DNA from: Ambrosia x helenae
Taxonomy: Eukaryota; Streptophyta; Magnoliopsida; Asterales; Asteraceae
Assembly (NCBI GenBank): GCA_030844895.1
Contig: CM061229.1
Location: forward strand, 138,043,206-138,107,205
Direction of reading: 5' to 3'
Length of the DNA stretch: 64,000 nt
Shown: in pieces, positions 23,001-32,998 of the stretch
Numbering within the stretch: position 1 is the first letter of the stretch
How the letters are laid out: the number at the start of each line of letters is the position of its first letter
Notes under the pieces: generated by a model
The model's database searches: none
Seen by the model: the letters and a program-made list of their open reading frames with translations, nothing else
What the model was told of the DNA's origin: nothing
Translations under genes and position numbers: made by a program

Positions 23001-26000
23001 TTCATCTTTATTCGGTATCTCTGCTGAAATGAACTTGTCAATATGGTCAACTGTAGGAAGCTTATAACCAGCAGCCATAAACAAACAAATGTGTGCGTGT
23101 GGTAATCCACGTTTTTGAAACTCAACGGTATATACAGCTGCAAAGTATTGAGACCAACCAAAAGAAAATAAGTTAGAAATGTTATAAAAAAATAAATATT
23201 GTTGTAATAAAAATTAACTTCATGTGTTCGCACCAGCTTCAACAGTCCCAAATAAGTGTTTATCTTTCATGTCTTTAATGATGGAATCAAGTTTAATCTT
23301 AAACAACCTGCATAAAATGTCTGGCCTATCTTCGGGTCTAAGAGTGGTATCTTGAAGATATCTTCTCATCTCTGGCCATTTAGGATTACAAGTGATTGTA
23401 ATAAAATAGTCAGGGTATCCGTACCACTTACATATTGCCATTGCGTCTAGATAATTTTGCATCATATATCTAGCGCCACCTGTGAAGGAAGATGGAATAA
23501 TAACTCATTGACCCATGGTTGATGTTTCTGTTTGTCCTTCTTCTCTTTGTTTGCTTAGGACATTATGCTTCTCACTCCTAAGAACGGTTTGCTTACCCCT
23601 AATGTAATTTAGTCTTTCCATCTCAATCATTGTATACGAATCAACTATAAATTGCTGCAAAAGCCTTCGTGCATTAAGAATTAGCGAGTATTCATTACTC
23701 CTATCTTGAAGTCTATAAGCAAAAAACTCCCTCATTGTTACACTTTCACGTTTTTTGTTTTTTGTGTTTGAAGTTGAGCCCCCATCTGGTAAGGAAACAT
23801 TTTTTTGACGGTCATCTTTTTTGTTTTTTTGAACTTGAAGACGAGCTTTCATTTGGTAAGGGAACATCTTTGTGAAGGATGTCAATTCTATATCCATCGT
23901 CACCATAAGGAAGCAACAATGGATACTGAAGAGCAAGATACGAAGGATGTAACTCACTAACTCTTTTTAGTTTTCCATCAATGGTTTGCACAATAATATC
24001 ACGTTTATCTGTTTCTTCATTAAGGTCACCAATTATCAATCTAGCAACTTCAGAAACCATGGGTAGGTTGTAGGTTCTACCATCTTCTTTCCTCATTCTG
24101 TTTAATCGAAGCTTGACTTGTGCATCAGGATTCTTCTGAAAACAATCTCTCGCCATTCTATAAGATTTCACCAAGGAGTTTTTGGCATCCAACATTTTTT
24201 TCAATTCCTTTACAATTTGAAATTCAAGCGCCTTTTCTGATGAGTATTCCTCATCTGCATCACTATAAATAAAATGAATATATTAGAATTGAAAGTACTT
24301 AAAAATCCTTAAAGTTTTCTACAAAAGACAATAAAAAAATAACATACCCAACGACATTGATTCTATTCGAAACTTCATTTTCAGTATCATATATGTATAG
24401 CTGAGAGAATACTGGATTTTGTCCACGTGATGGTAAAAGATTTCCCAAAGCATGGTAATTCTCACCACTTATACGATAGATGAATGGAGCATTACCATGA
24501 TTTATAGACCTATCAATTTTTCCACCCATGGACGTAAATGCAAACATAGAGTTGAATCGTCTTATGTTCTTTAAAAAGAATTTGCTTTTAGAATCAACTC
24601 TATTAAAATACTCTTTATAACTGTGTGGGGCCTCCTTAAAAGGAGGAAGCATAACTTTTCCATAACCACAACACAGAGAGAAATTGTTTTTAGTATTATT
24701 TCTATTAAGCCCTCTAGTAGATTCACATCTCCATAGTCTAGCATTACAATCTTCACAAGTAACATTCTGATCACCATGGTCCAAGTAAGCTAAAAAAAGA
24801 TATTCAGATTTATTAAATGTACCATATTTCTAAACTAATGTTGAATTAATATTAAAAATATTTTTTATTAGTAGTTATTAGCGAAAAAAGACTACCTGAA
24901 GATATGCCTTGTATTACATTGTTTGTCGTTACTCCATGCGGGTTTTCTAAGCATTCTTCCAAGTCAGCCATTGGTATGGGAGTAATACTGGGGCGTTTTC
25001 GTTTTAAATTCGATGTTGACCGCGTGTTGCATACGTTAGAAAGCGGCCAACTTACACCTGAAGATCCTAACAAATTAAAATAATATAAGTTTAATAAATG
25101 TTGATTTATTATAATATACTTTGTAAACATGACTAAACTAAACATACCAACAATGTCAACTGGGTGTGTTTGAGTGTTAGGTGATATATTTAGTTTTCCT
25201 TTGTTAGTCCGCTTAGAATCCAAGATACGCTTTCTTTCTGTACGCCTTTGTTTATAAAACTCAGATAGATTGCTATGTTGCGATTCGTGACAAACTGCGT
25301 AAAAATTAAATAAATAAATGGAATGCTTTGAAAAAGAAGACAAACACAAAACGGGACAACACAATTCTATAATATACTAACATAAATAGATACGCTAACA
25401 AATGATGACATAAAAATAAAATAAATAATACCATTAGAGATGTCTGACAAAGGTGTTCTCTGCGTGTTAACTATAAAATAAAAAGAAATAAGTAAAAAAA
25501 CAACAATGGAAATCAGTAAGAAATAAGATATTTGGGCAATGTATAACATAAATTTTACCTTCGATTCCTAAAGGATTATTTGCTTGTGTCGAAGCAAAAT
25601 TAGATTTTTTTCTCTTTGTAGATTCACAACGTTCATTAGAGATGCCTGACAAAGGCGTTCTCTGCGTGTTATCTATAAAATAAAGACAAATAAGTTAACA
25701 GAAAAAAAAAGACAATGGAAAGTAGTAAGCATAACACATATTTGAAATGTAGAAAAAACATTTACCTTGTATTGTTACTAATGGCGGTGTGAAAGAGTTT
25801 GTAGAGGTTTCTATGTTTTCAACATTAGAAAGTGAACAACCGACATTTGAACTTATACTATCTAAATATGCATTCATCCGTTTACGTCTTTCAGAGATAT
25901 TAAGACTCACTAAACAATAAATTACAATAAAAACTATTATTTCTTAATCAAAAATTAAGAATTAAAGGTATAAGATGAAACATAATAAATTACGTACCAT

Positions 26001-26207
26001 TTGATATGTCGGATAACGGTGTTGCGGTATTGATATCTCCAAACATGTTTATAATATTTGTTAGTGTAAAAAAAATAAAAAAAAGCTAACAATGTAACCA
26101 AATGTAAAAGAAAAAAACAAAGATTAATCATTACCGTTAGATTTACGCCTCAGGTCACCAACTTTAGATTTCGGTAAACAAAAATCATACTTTGGGGGAT
26201 CGGACAT
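20063..26207 (-). pseudogene. Helitron Rep-helicase (RepHel), multi-exon, decayed
   Basis: The likely start is ATG at 26207 (MSDPPKYDF). Several short 5' exons lead to the conserved body: CCGYGKVMLPPF (about 24650), TMREFFAYRLQ (about 23730), WYGYPDYFITITCNPKWPE, the HUH-type motif RGLPHAHICLF (about 23090-23125) after an intron at 23138-23233, and the two-Tyr motif KYLFKYINKGPD (about 22690). The Pif1-type helicase follows, with Walker A GYGGTGKTFLW (21400-21432), Walker B LIIWDEAPM, FGGDFRQILPV and the C-terminal TINKSQGQSL and YVALSRVRS. Lesions: in-frame TGA at 23505-23507 (probably from CGA), in-frame TAA at 21481-21483, and frame breaks near 22040-22070, near 20920-20950 and near 23820-23950. 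The last coincides with a duplicated Ser/Lys-rich linker. The C-terminus (EVFQDL) is intact. Confidence 0.85.
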
Positions 26208-27330
26208 TGTAAAATATATGTTTTTCTTGAATACAATAAGTATATACCTAAAAAATTAAAGAAAAATATACTAAAAATTATTGAAAAATAAGAAAACTTT
26301 CTACTGCCCCTGGTTTATAAAAGAAATGTGCTTTCAATTTGTGATTTGGGTTTTTTTTTTAAATTTTAATATAATCAACCGACGGGCTCTTACAGTCATC
26401 CGTTTAAATGATGGATGTTAAACTAAAAAAAATGTTACTAACGGAAGATATACTTTGTGTGCAAATGGCCTTTTAACAACTTTTATTTAAACATTAAGAA
26501 ACTATTGGTTTGTTAGGATTTTGTATGTTTATAATATGTGTTAGAGTTTTGGGCCGTAAGTTTTATAGGGCCTGCATTTTTTCAGTTATTGCATATGGAA
26601 TTGGGCTGAATGTTGATGGACTTATGGTTTGTATTAACATACACCGATTCTAATTATGGATCCACCTGAAAAACAGATAACAAAGTTGCTTCTTATTTTC
26701 TTTTCAGATCTAGGGTTAGTTATATTGAGAAAACCAGCCGCACCAAATTGTAAACATGACAAAGACTGAGAGAGGAACAGAAATAATGACACGAGCATGA
26801 AGGATCGGACGACAACGACTCTGTTAGGTAATTATTAAACCGTTCGATTGTTATTATTTCCATTAAATAACAAAAACTTCGATGTTGTGTTTATGTTTGA
26901 AATCGTGTTGGATTTTATAACTTTGTTAGCGACAAATCCGAATCATTTTACACAAATACAGACTTTGGTTGCTGTTTTATAAGTATTGAAAATAACTAAT
27001 TCTGCATTATTCTAAATACCTAAATGTCTAATTGAAATCTATGTTGTCTTGAGTATAATCTCTGCTTTTCTAATTTGTAGATTTAAATTTTGAGATTTGG
27101 AAATACTTTTCATGGCACATATGTTGCTTTTTGAGCTGCAAGTTAGCAACATGTTTTAGAAATAGATACATAGCATACAGAGAAGTTAGTGGGCTTGTGT
27201 TTTAATGATTCAATTTATAATTCCGAGTTTGAAATATTTAATAATAAGAAAATTTAGAAGTTATAACTTAATTTATAATGCAAAATATAATGTAGCTATA
27301 AATATAAATATAACTATATATATTTATTAA
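26208..27330. other. Helitron spacer: RepHel promoter and unassigned DNA
   Basis: This lies between the RPA-like gene and the RepHel start. It is AT-rich and shows no protein-coding exon I recognise. It must contain the RepHel promoter and leader, but I cannot fix a TATA box or start site. Confidence 0.5.
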
Positions 27331-27339
27331 CATTATACA

Positions 27340-28394
27340 ACCATTATAAAACTTCAAACGGCCAAACTGCATTATTATTATAAATTCTTTCTCTGTTTGA
27401 TGAGTTGCAACATATTTAGACATCTCCATGGCATAACTATCCCACAACGTTAAATAGATGCGCAAGCCCCTTCAAAAAAGTACAAATTATTTTAGTAAAA
27501 AATAAATACACAATTTATAAAGCTACGTAATTTTTTTGTATATAAAATGCAAACAAAAAAATAAATAAATAAAGAATACATACTCGATATCTTGAATTTC
27601 CATTGTTAACCTCTTTTTATCAGCGACAACCTTTTTATCTTTATCATCATTGCTGAAGAACTTGTTAACATGTCCTATAACATCTAAGATCAAGTATAAA
27701 ATAAACATTAATGAAACATAACTTATAAAACTATTATTATGGTTTGGTTGTGATGAAAAAAAGACTATTAGAACGAAATATACCTATTGTAACATATTCA
27801 TCAACCTCCCTATCCAGAATTCTTTGAAAGGGCACAAAAGAGAAACCAAAATCTGGACCTTGGAAACCATCATATTCGGAAACTTGAGTATCCATATTCA
27901 AGCAGAGTTTGATTGGGTTTGGACCATACTTGTATTTAGAGGAATTGACCCCAACTCCTGGATTTCTTATAATAAGAGAAGAATTTTCAGTCAGAAACCT
28001 CTCAAATCTAAAAAACAACCGCTTAAATACATTCGCTTGAATCCTGTCACCCTGTTAATTATAAAAAAAATAAGAAAACACTATAAATATGTATCTACGT
28101 AATTGATGTATTTTAACGTACGCAAATAAGAAAATTCATATACATTAAAATTAAAAACATCACAACTAAAAAAAAAAGTTATGAAATTTAAAAATAATAG
28201 GATATAACAAAAAACGTGTTGTTGAGATTTACATTTTCATCACATAGGATCATTTCAATTGAGTACACATCATTAGGATTGCGACGATCGGGTAGACGCC
28301 AAACCCGAATAATCTTTAGCTTTAACGCCACACCGTTTCGGTTTACATGAATTTGGTTAACCATTGTAAACTCATTTGCATCTACAGCAGCCAT
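27340..28394 (-). pseudogene. RPA70-like OB-fold protein gene, 3'-truncated, inside the Helitron
   Basis: Start ATG at 28392-28394 (MAAVDANEFTMVNQI). Minus-strand exons are 28394-28233, 28051-27784, about 27685-27595 and about 27475-27345 with plausible GT-AG borders. The protein reads as the single-stranded DNA-binding subunit of replication protein A as found in plant Helitrons: IHVNRNGVALKLKIIRVWRL (first OB-fold), FKRLFFRFERFLTEN, SSKYKYGPNPIKLCLN, then LTLWDSYAMEM and IIIMQFGRLKFYNG (second OB-fold). No C-terminal zinc-ribbon domain is visible downstream, so the gene looks truncated. In plants such genes are frequent Helitron passengers and may assist replication by coating single strands; that role is inference. 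Confidence 0.75.
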
Positions 28395-28600
28395 TGATCT
28401 TGTTAACTGGAAAAAAATAACGTAAAAACCAATAGATGACTTCAATAACACAACAAATCAAAATTTGACTAAATAATGTTTATGTATTTAAAGATGAGAA
28501 ACAGAAATTAATCTAATAATATATCTTTGCAATTACTCAAAGTGCATTCAACGTGTCTTATTACAATCGTATGTGAATTGGTTTGACTTGTTTATATAGT

Positions 28601-29990
28601 TATTCAATCAATTCAATAATAAGAAATGGATGAAATAGTGGAGGTTAATTAGCATTCGAAATAGCATTGTTATTATTGTTATAACATTATGTATTGATTG
28701 AATTTAGTCAACGTCAAGCATTCCTTGATTAACTGGCGTATGTCAAGCATTATATAGGTATTCATATATTGATATAGGTATTCAATCAATTCAATAATAA
28801 CAAATGGATGAAAGAGTGGAGGGTAATTAGCATCCGAATTAGCATTGTTATTATTGTTATAACATTATGTATTGATTGAATTTAGTCAAAGTCAAGCATT
28901 CAAACCATAACTGCCGCATGTCAAGCATTATAGTTAGTTGTGATTCTTTTTGATCTATTCAATGTTATTTAACTAAATATTCTTTATATGTTATGTCAAG
29001 CATTATATAGGTATTCAATCAATTCAATAATAAGAAATGGATGAAATCGTGGAGGTTAATTAGCATTCGAATTAGCATTGTTATTATTGTTATAACATTA
29101 TGTATTGATTGAATTTAGTCAACGTCAAGCATTCCTTGATTAACTGGCGTATGTCAAGCATTATATAGGTATTCATATATTGATATAGGTATTCAATCAA
29201 TTCAATAATAACAAATGGATGAAAAAGTGGAGGGTAATTAGCATCCGAATTAGCATTGTTATTATTGTTATAACATTATTTATTGATTGAATTTAGTCAA
29301 AGTCAAGCATTCAAACCATAACTACCGCATGTCAAGCATTATAGTTAGTTGTGATTTTTTTGATCTATTCAATGTTATTTAACTAAATGTTCTTTATATG
29401 TTATGTCAAGCATTATATAGGTATTCAATCAATTCAATAATAAGAAATGGATGAAATAGTGGAGGTTAATTAGCATTCGAATTAGCATTGTTATTATTGT
29501 TATAACATTATGTATTGACTGAATTTAGTCAACGTCAAGCATTCCTTGATTAACTGGCGTATGTCAAGCATTATATAGGTATTCATATATTCATATAGGT
29601 ATTCAATCAATTCAATAATAACAAATGGATGAAAGAGTGGAGGGTAATTAGCATCCGAATTAGCATTGTTATTATTGTTATAACATTATGTATTGATTGA
29701 ATTTAGTCAAAGTCAAGCATTCAAACCATAACTGCCGCATGTCAAGCATTATAGTTAGTTGTGATTTTTTTTAATCTATTCAATGTTATTTAACTAAATG
29801 TTCTTTATATGTTATGTCAAGCATTATATAGGTATTCAATCAATTCAATAATAAGAAATGGATGAAAGAGTGGAGGGTAATTAGTATCCGAATTAGCATT
29901 GTTATTATTGTTATAACATTATGTATTGATTGAATTTAGTCAAAGTCAAGCATTGAAACCATAAATGCCGCATGTCAAGCATTATACCTA
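28601..29990. repeat. Nested tandem array, 411-bp period
   Basis: Units start at TATTCAATCA at 28601, 29012, 29422 and 29833 (periods 411, 410, 411); the fourth is partial. Each unit has two related halves (second halves begin at about 28779, 29190 and 29600), spaced about 178 and 233 bp. Shared motifs are GTCAAGCATTATATAGG, ATTAGCATTGTTATTATTG and ACATTATGTATTGA. The array lies between the B3 and RPA-like genes. No open frame runs through it. Confidence 0.9.
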
Positions 29991-30044
29991 GTCAAAACTT
30001 TGAATAATTTCATTTGGCGACCATTCTTGTTGAAAGTTGTAACA

Positions 30045-30829
30045 TTAAACACGCCAATTTCTTTTTTTTTCTAAACAAAGTAGTTCACCAACCTGGAGAC
30101 GAAGATCACTTATGAAATTCAGCCAACCATTACAAAAACAATAATCAAGACCAATCCTTTCTATTGCAACGTTCCATTGATGTAAATCATCTACATACAT
30201 AGTGATTGGAACATTAGGGACACCATCGGGATAATGCTTATTAATAAAGGAGTAAGGTATAACCTGAAAGCAAAATTTGTGATCAAATAATATGGACAAA
30301 TTAAGATACTAAAAACATGTAATATAAAGTATCGAACTTAATGGCACTTACCATAGGTGTCGTCAATTCATGTTCAATCATTTTGCAGAATGACACATCA
30401 AATTGCATGGATGGAGAATGATTGTAATGCTCCATCATGAAAGTATTCGGAGCAATAAAGTCGAATATGACGTAAAACATAGAGAAGCATAAATCATGTA
30501 CAACTTTTGACCACCCATTTGTTAAGCAGAATTCATCATCTATAAATTCTAACAAAACAAACCAAGATTGACCATGGTATGTCGAAACTTTAATGTTGTT
30601 GTTTCGTAAGTTTTTAGATAACAAAAACCTGTTCATGGATTTCGGCAATGTCTGGAAAAACACGTAAAAAACAACATTATAATAACGAATAAGCTTTTTT
30701 TACTTAAAAAAAATTAGAAACGTCATACTAAAACTCGTGCGGAAGGGTCATGAATAACCTTGAAGAATTTGTCACCCTTGTGATAAGCCATAATGAAGTT
30801 ATTTGTCCTAATGAAATCCTGTTCTTCGT
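30045..30829 (-). pseudogene. B3 DNA-binding domain (REM-like) gene inside the Helitron, 5' end not found
   Basis: Three minus-strand exons are visible: 30829-30729, 30651-30352 and 30263-30045 (stop). Together they read HDPSARVL|TLPKSMNRFLLSKNL, then WFVLLEFIDDEFCLTNGWSK, a linker, and a second domain VIPYSFINKHYPDGVP...YCFCNGWLNFISD...LRLQVGELLCLE. Both halves match the plant B3 fold, with a P.FN/IP..F entry and a W..F..D/F..GW core, closest to the REM subfamily. The first exon begins at an acceptor (CAG at 30832-30830) and I found no initiating exon, so this is a captured, probably incomplete gene. Host B3 proteins bind DNA in the nucleus; a role in the Helitron is unknown. Confidence 0.65.
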
Positions 30830-31639
30830 CTGCAAAACAAACTTTTGTTAAAGTATCCATAAAGTCACTAATACTCGAAACTGATTTCAATTATCTTTTT
30901 TTTTTTATGAAATCCTGTATTTTGTTTTTTTATAATCTTTTTTTATATTCACACATACTCGAAACTGATTTCAATTGCAATCTGTTATTAAAACCACAAT
31001 CATATCATCAATGATTAAACCTGATCAGAATTACTTGTGTGTCGATTTCATCCAAAGCAGAGACTTGATCCTAAACAGATTATCAAATGGTGTTAATAAA
31101 AAAAAGATTCTGATCATTACAAATAAATCCGAAATAAAACGATTGTATTTCTGTTTGGTTTAATATGTTAGTAAACCGCTATGTATGGATTTCATACAGT
31201 GTCAGAAACATAATCGAAAACAGATTAGATAGTTATTTTAATAAGACAAACGTGTTGATAATTACATATTTTGTAGAAGGTTGATAGCTATACGATTGTT
31301 ATTTATCTTTGTAGAAAAATAATGATAGAAACCGATTGTATTTATCTTTTATGTAAGATGATTGCAAACATTATGTATCAATCTAATCAAAATGAAGAAA
31401 AATTATCAAAAACATTTCGAGATTCATGTAAGATTGATGAACAACATACCTTGCAAAAAGAACAATGAGAGAGGAATGAGGAATGAGAAAGGAATTATTA
31501 GGATAGGAAGGAGGAAGATGTTGTAACATACAAATGGATGTTGACAAAAAAAAAAAAAGAGGTTTATATAATACTTTTTCATGGAGCCCCATTTAGGATT
31601 TGGATCCTTGAAGACCCTCTCAAAATCTAGGATTCAACC

Positions 31640-31668
31640 CTAGTGTTTTCATTTATTATATAGATAGA
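31640..31668 (-). repeat. Helitron 5' terminus
   Basis: The minus strand begins TCTATCTATATAATAAATG at 31668, preceded by A. This TC start with a TATAATAAA-type continuation is typical of plant Helitron 5' ends. Confidence 0.75.
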
Positions 31669-31680
31669 TTATATATATTA

Positions 31681-31989
31681 CACCGATCCTGACAATACTG
31701 ATACTGAATGGTTCGGTATGTGTACGGTACCGGTATGGTAAAATACCGATACCATACCGATCTCGTACCGATACCGATAATACCGAAACCATGGTTCGGT
31801 ACCGGTATGGTATCGGTATTTTACCTTAAAATACCAATACCATACCGATACCGATAATACCAAAACCGAAAATCCATAAATATGGGTACCGATACCGATC
31901 CCGAAACCACTCGGTTCGGTATCGGTTCGGCACGGTATCAGGATCGGGACGGGACGGGATCGGTATTCGGCCTTGTATGCTCATCCCTA
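31681..31989. mobile_element. hAT-like MITE, ACCGAT-rich family, left end missing (copy 1)
   Basis: It aligns with copies at 45718 and 49072 from their base ~37 onward and ends GCTCATCCCTA at 31989. The first ~37 bases (TAGGGATGAGCTCGGG...) are absent and replaced by TTATATATATTA next to the Helitron 5' end. Right flank is ATTAATAT. Confidence 0.8.
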
Positions 31990-32201
31990 ATTAATATATT
32001 ATATACTATTATTTTATTCAAAAACTTTATTATATTATACACTATTAATATATTATATACTATTATTTTATTCATATTATTTTATTAAAAAAATTTATTA
32101 TATTATATACTATTAATATAAATAACATAATCTTATGTAATTTCGTTACAAATTTCATGTGTTACCTTATGTGTAGATTTCTTTATTTTTTTAACGTTTA
32201 C

Positions 32202-32952
32202 TGTTGGAAAATTATAGAAGTGAATGTGAGTTAAGTGTGTGAGTTGGTTGTGTCCCACATTGGTGGGAAGATGAAAGTTGGAAGACTTTATAAGGTAAAG
32301 TTGGAATGGAGGAATTAAATTGTTAAAGTTATATTATCCTCTAACTCCTACCCGCGCGCAGGGGGGGTGCAAAAATGGGTTCTGGCTCGGAAAAATCCTT
32401 GAACCAACGTGGCGCCCGCACGACCTGCGGACACGAATGCAGCTCGAAAAACCCGGGTCCGTGCGAGACTGGTTTTTTGATGTCTGTTTTTAATTTTTGC
32501 ACAATGTAGCTGATTGTTCTAGAAAGAACTCTTTGCCTTCATCTTCCAACAGTTGCAACTCTTGATTATCACCAGCAATTAACATCATAATAATGGTGTT
32601 TAATACGCGTGATTAATTAGAGTCTGAACAGCTTCCAACAGTTTGGTTGTTCAAGTATATAATACAGACTTGTGTGCAGAACAGAAGACACACAAAAACA
32701 TATACTCTCACATCTGTCTTATTGCTGCAGCAAGTTCCAGTACCAGTCCAGTTCCGGTTTCTTTTCAGGCAAGTGAGATAGTCCGCAGTGCACCGTCACT
32801 GTTGAACCGGTGTACCCTGGGAACAGACGACGAATCTGTTTAAGGGAATTGTGTCAAACACAAGCCCGGTTCTGTTAATCCTTTTTATTTTCCCTGTTTG
32901 TTTCCTTTTGCAGAATCTGATCGGTCTCCATTTTACTGTAAGTAATCCAACA
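32202..32952 (+). repeat. 5' LTR of Copia element 2
   Basis: 751 bp, TG...CA. It has an unusually GC-rich internal block (about 32350-32475, GCGCGCAGGGGGG and GGCGCCCGCACG). A short open frame at 32643-32843 recurs exactly in the 3' LTR and is not a separate gene. A donor-like GTAAGT lies at 32938-32943. Confidence 0.95.
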
Positions 32953-32996
32953 AACTTAAACAGATTCTTGTACTAATAGATTCGGTTTATTTTCAG
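32938..32996 (+). promoter_or_regulatory. Possible intron spanning the LTR/leader junction
   Basis: A GTAAGT donor (32938) near the LTR end, TACTAAT at 32971-32977 as branch point, and TTTATTTTCAG ending at 32996 form a textbook mini-intron of 59 nt, two bases before the gag-pol ATG. Splicing would remove the LTR end and any primer site from the mRNA. It is short for a plant intron; sequence motifs are the only evidence. Confidence 0.35.
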
Positions 32997-32998
32997 TG

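Larger units (their letters stand above)
19527..31668 (-). mobile_element. 12.1-kb Helitron with Rep-helicase, RPA-like and B3 genes
   Basis: Read on the minus strand it starts A|TCTATCTATATAATAAATG at 31668. It ends with a hairpin (CCGTGGG-TC-CCCACGG, 19540-19555), a ten-base spacer and CTAG (19527), followed by T. This is the full Helitron terminal pattern with insertion between A and T. Gene order from the 5' end is a B3-domain gene fragment, a nested tandem repeat array, an RPA-like OB-fold gene, then the Rep-helicase gene, all in the element's sense direction. Rep carries the HUH-type motif and the helicase is Pif1-like, so rolling-circle transposition was the original mechanism. Several stops and shifts in Rep-helicase mean this copy is probably no longer autonomous. 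Confidence 0.85.

Noticed and set aside
28560..30000. CRISPR-like array
   Set aside because: Repeat units are long, nested and have no constant repeat with unique spacers; this is eukaryotic tandem repeat DNA.
32400..32425. TGGCGCCCGCACG inside the Copia 2 LTR as a lysine-type primer site
   Set aside because: It lies inside both LTRs rather than just after the 5' LTR, so it cannot serve as the usual primer site.
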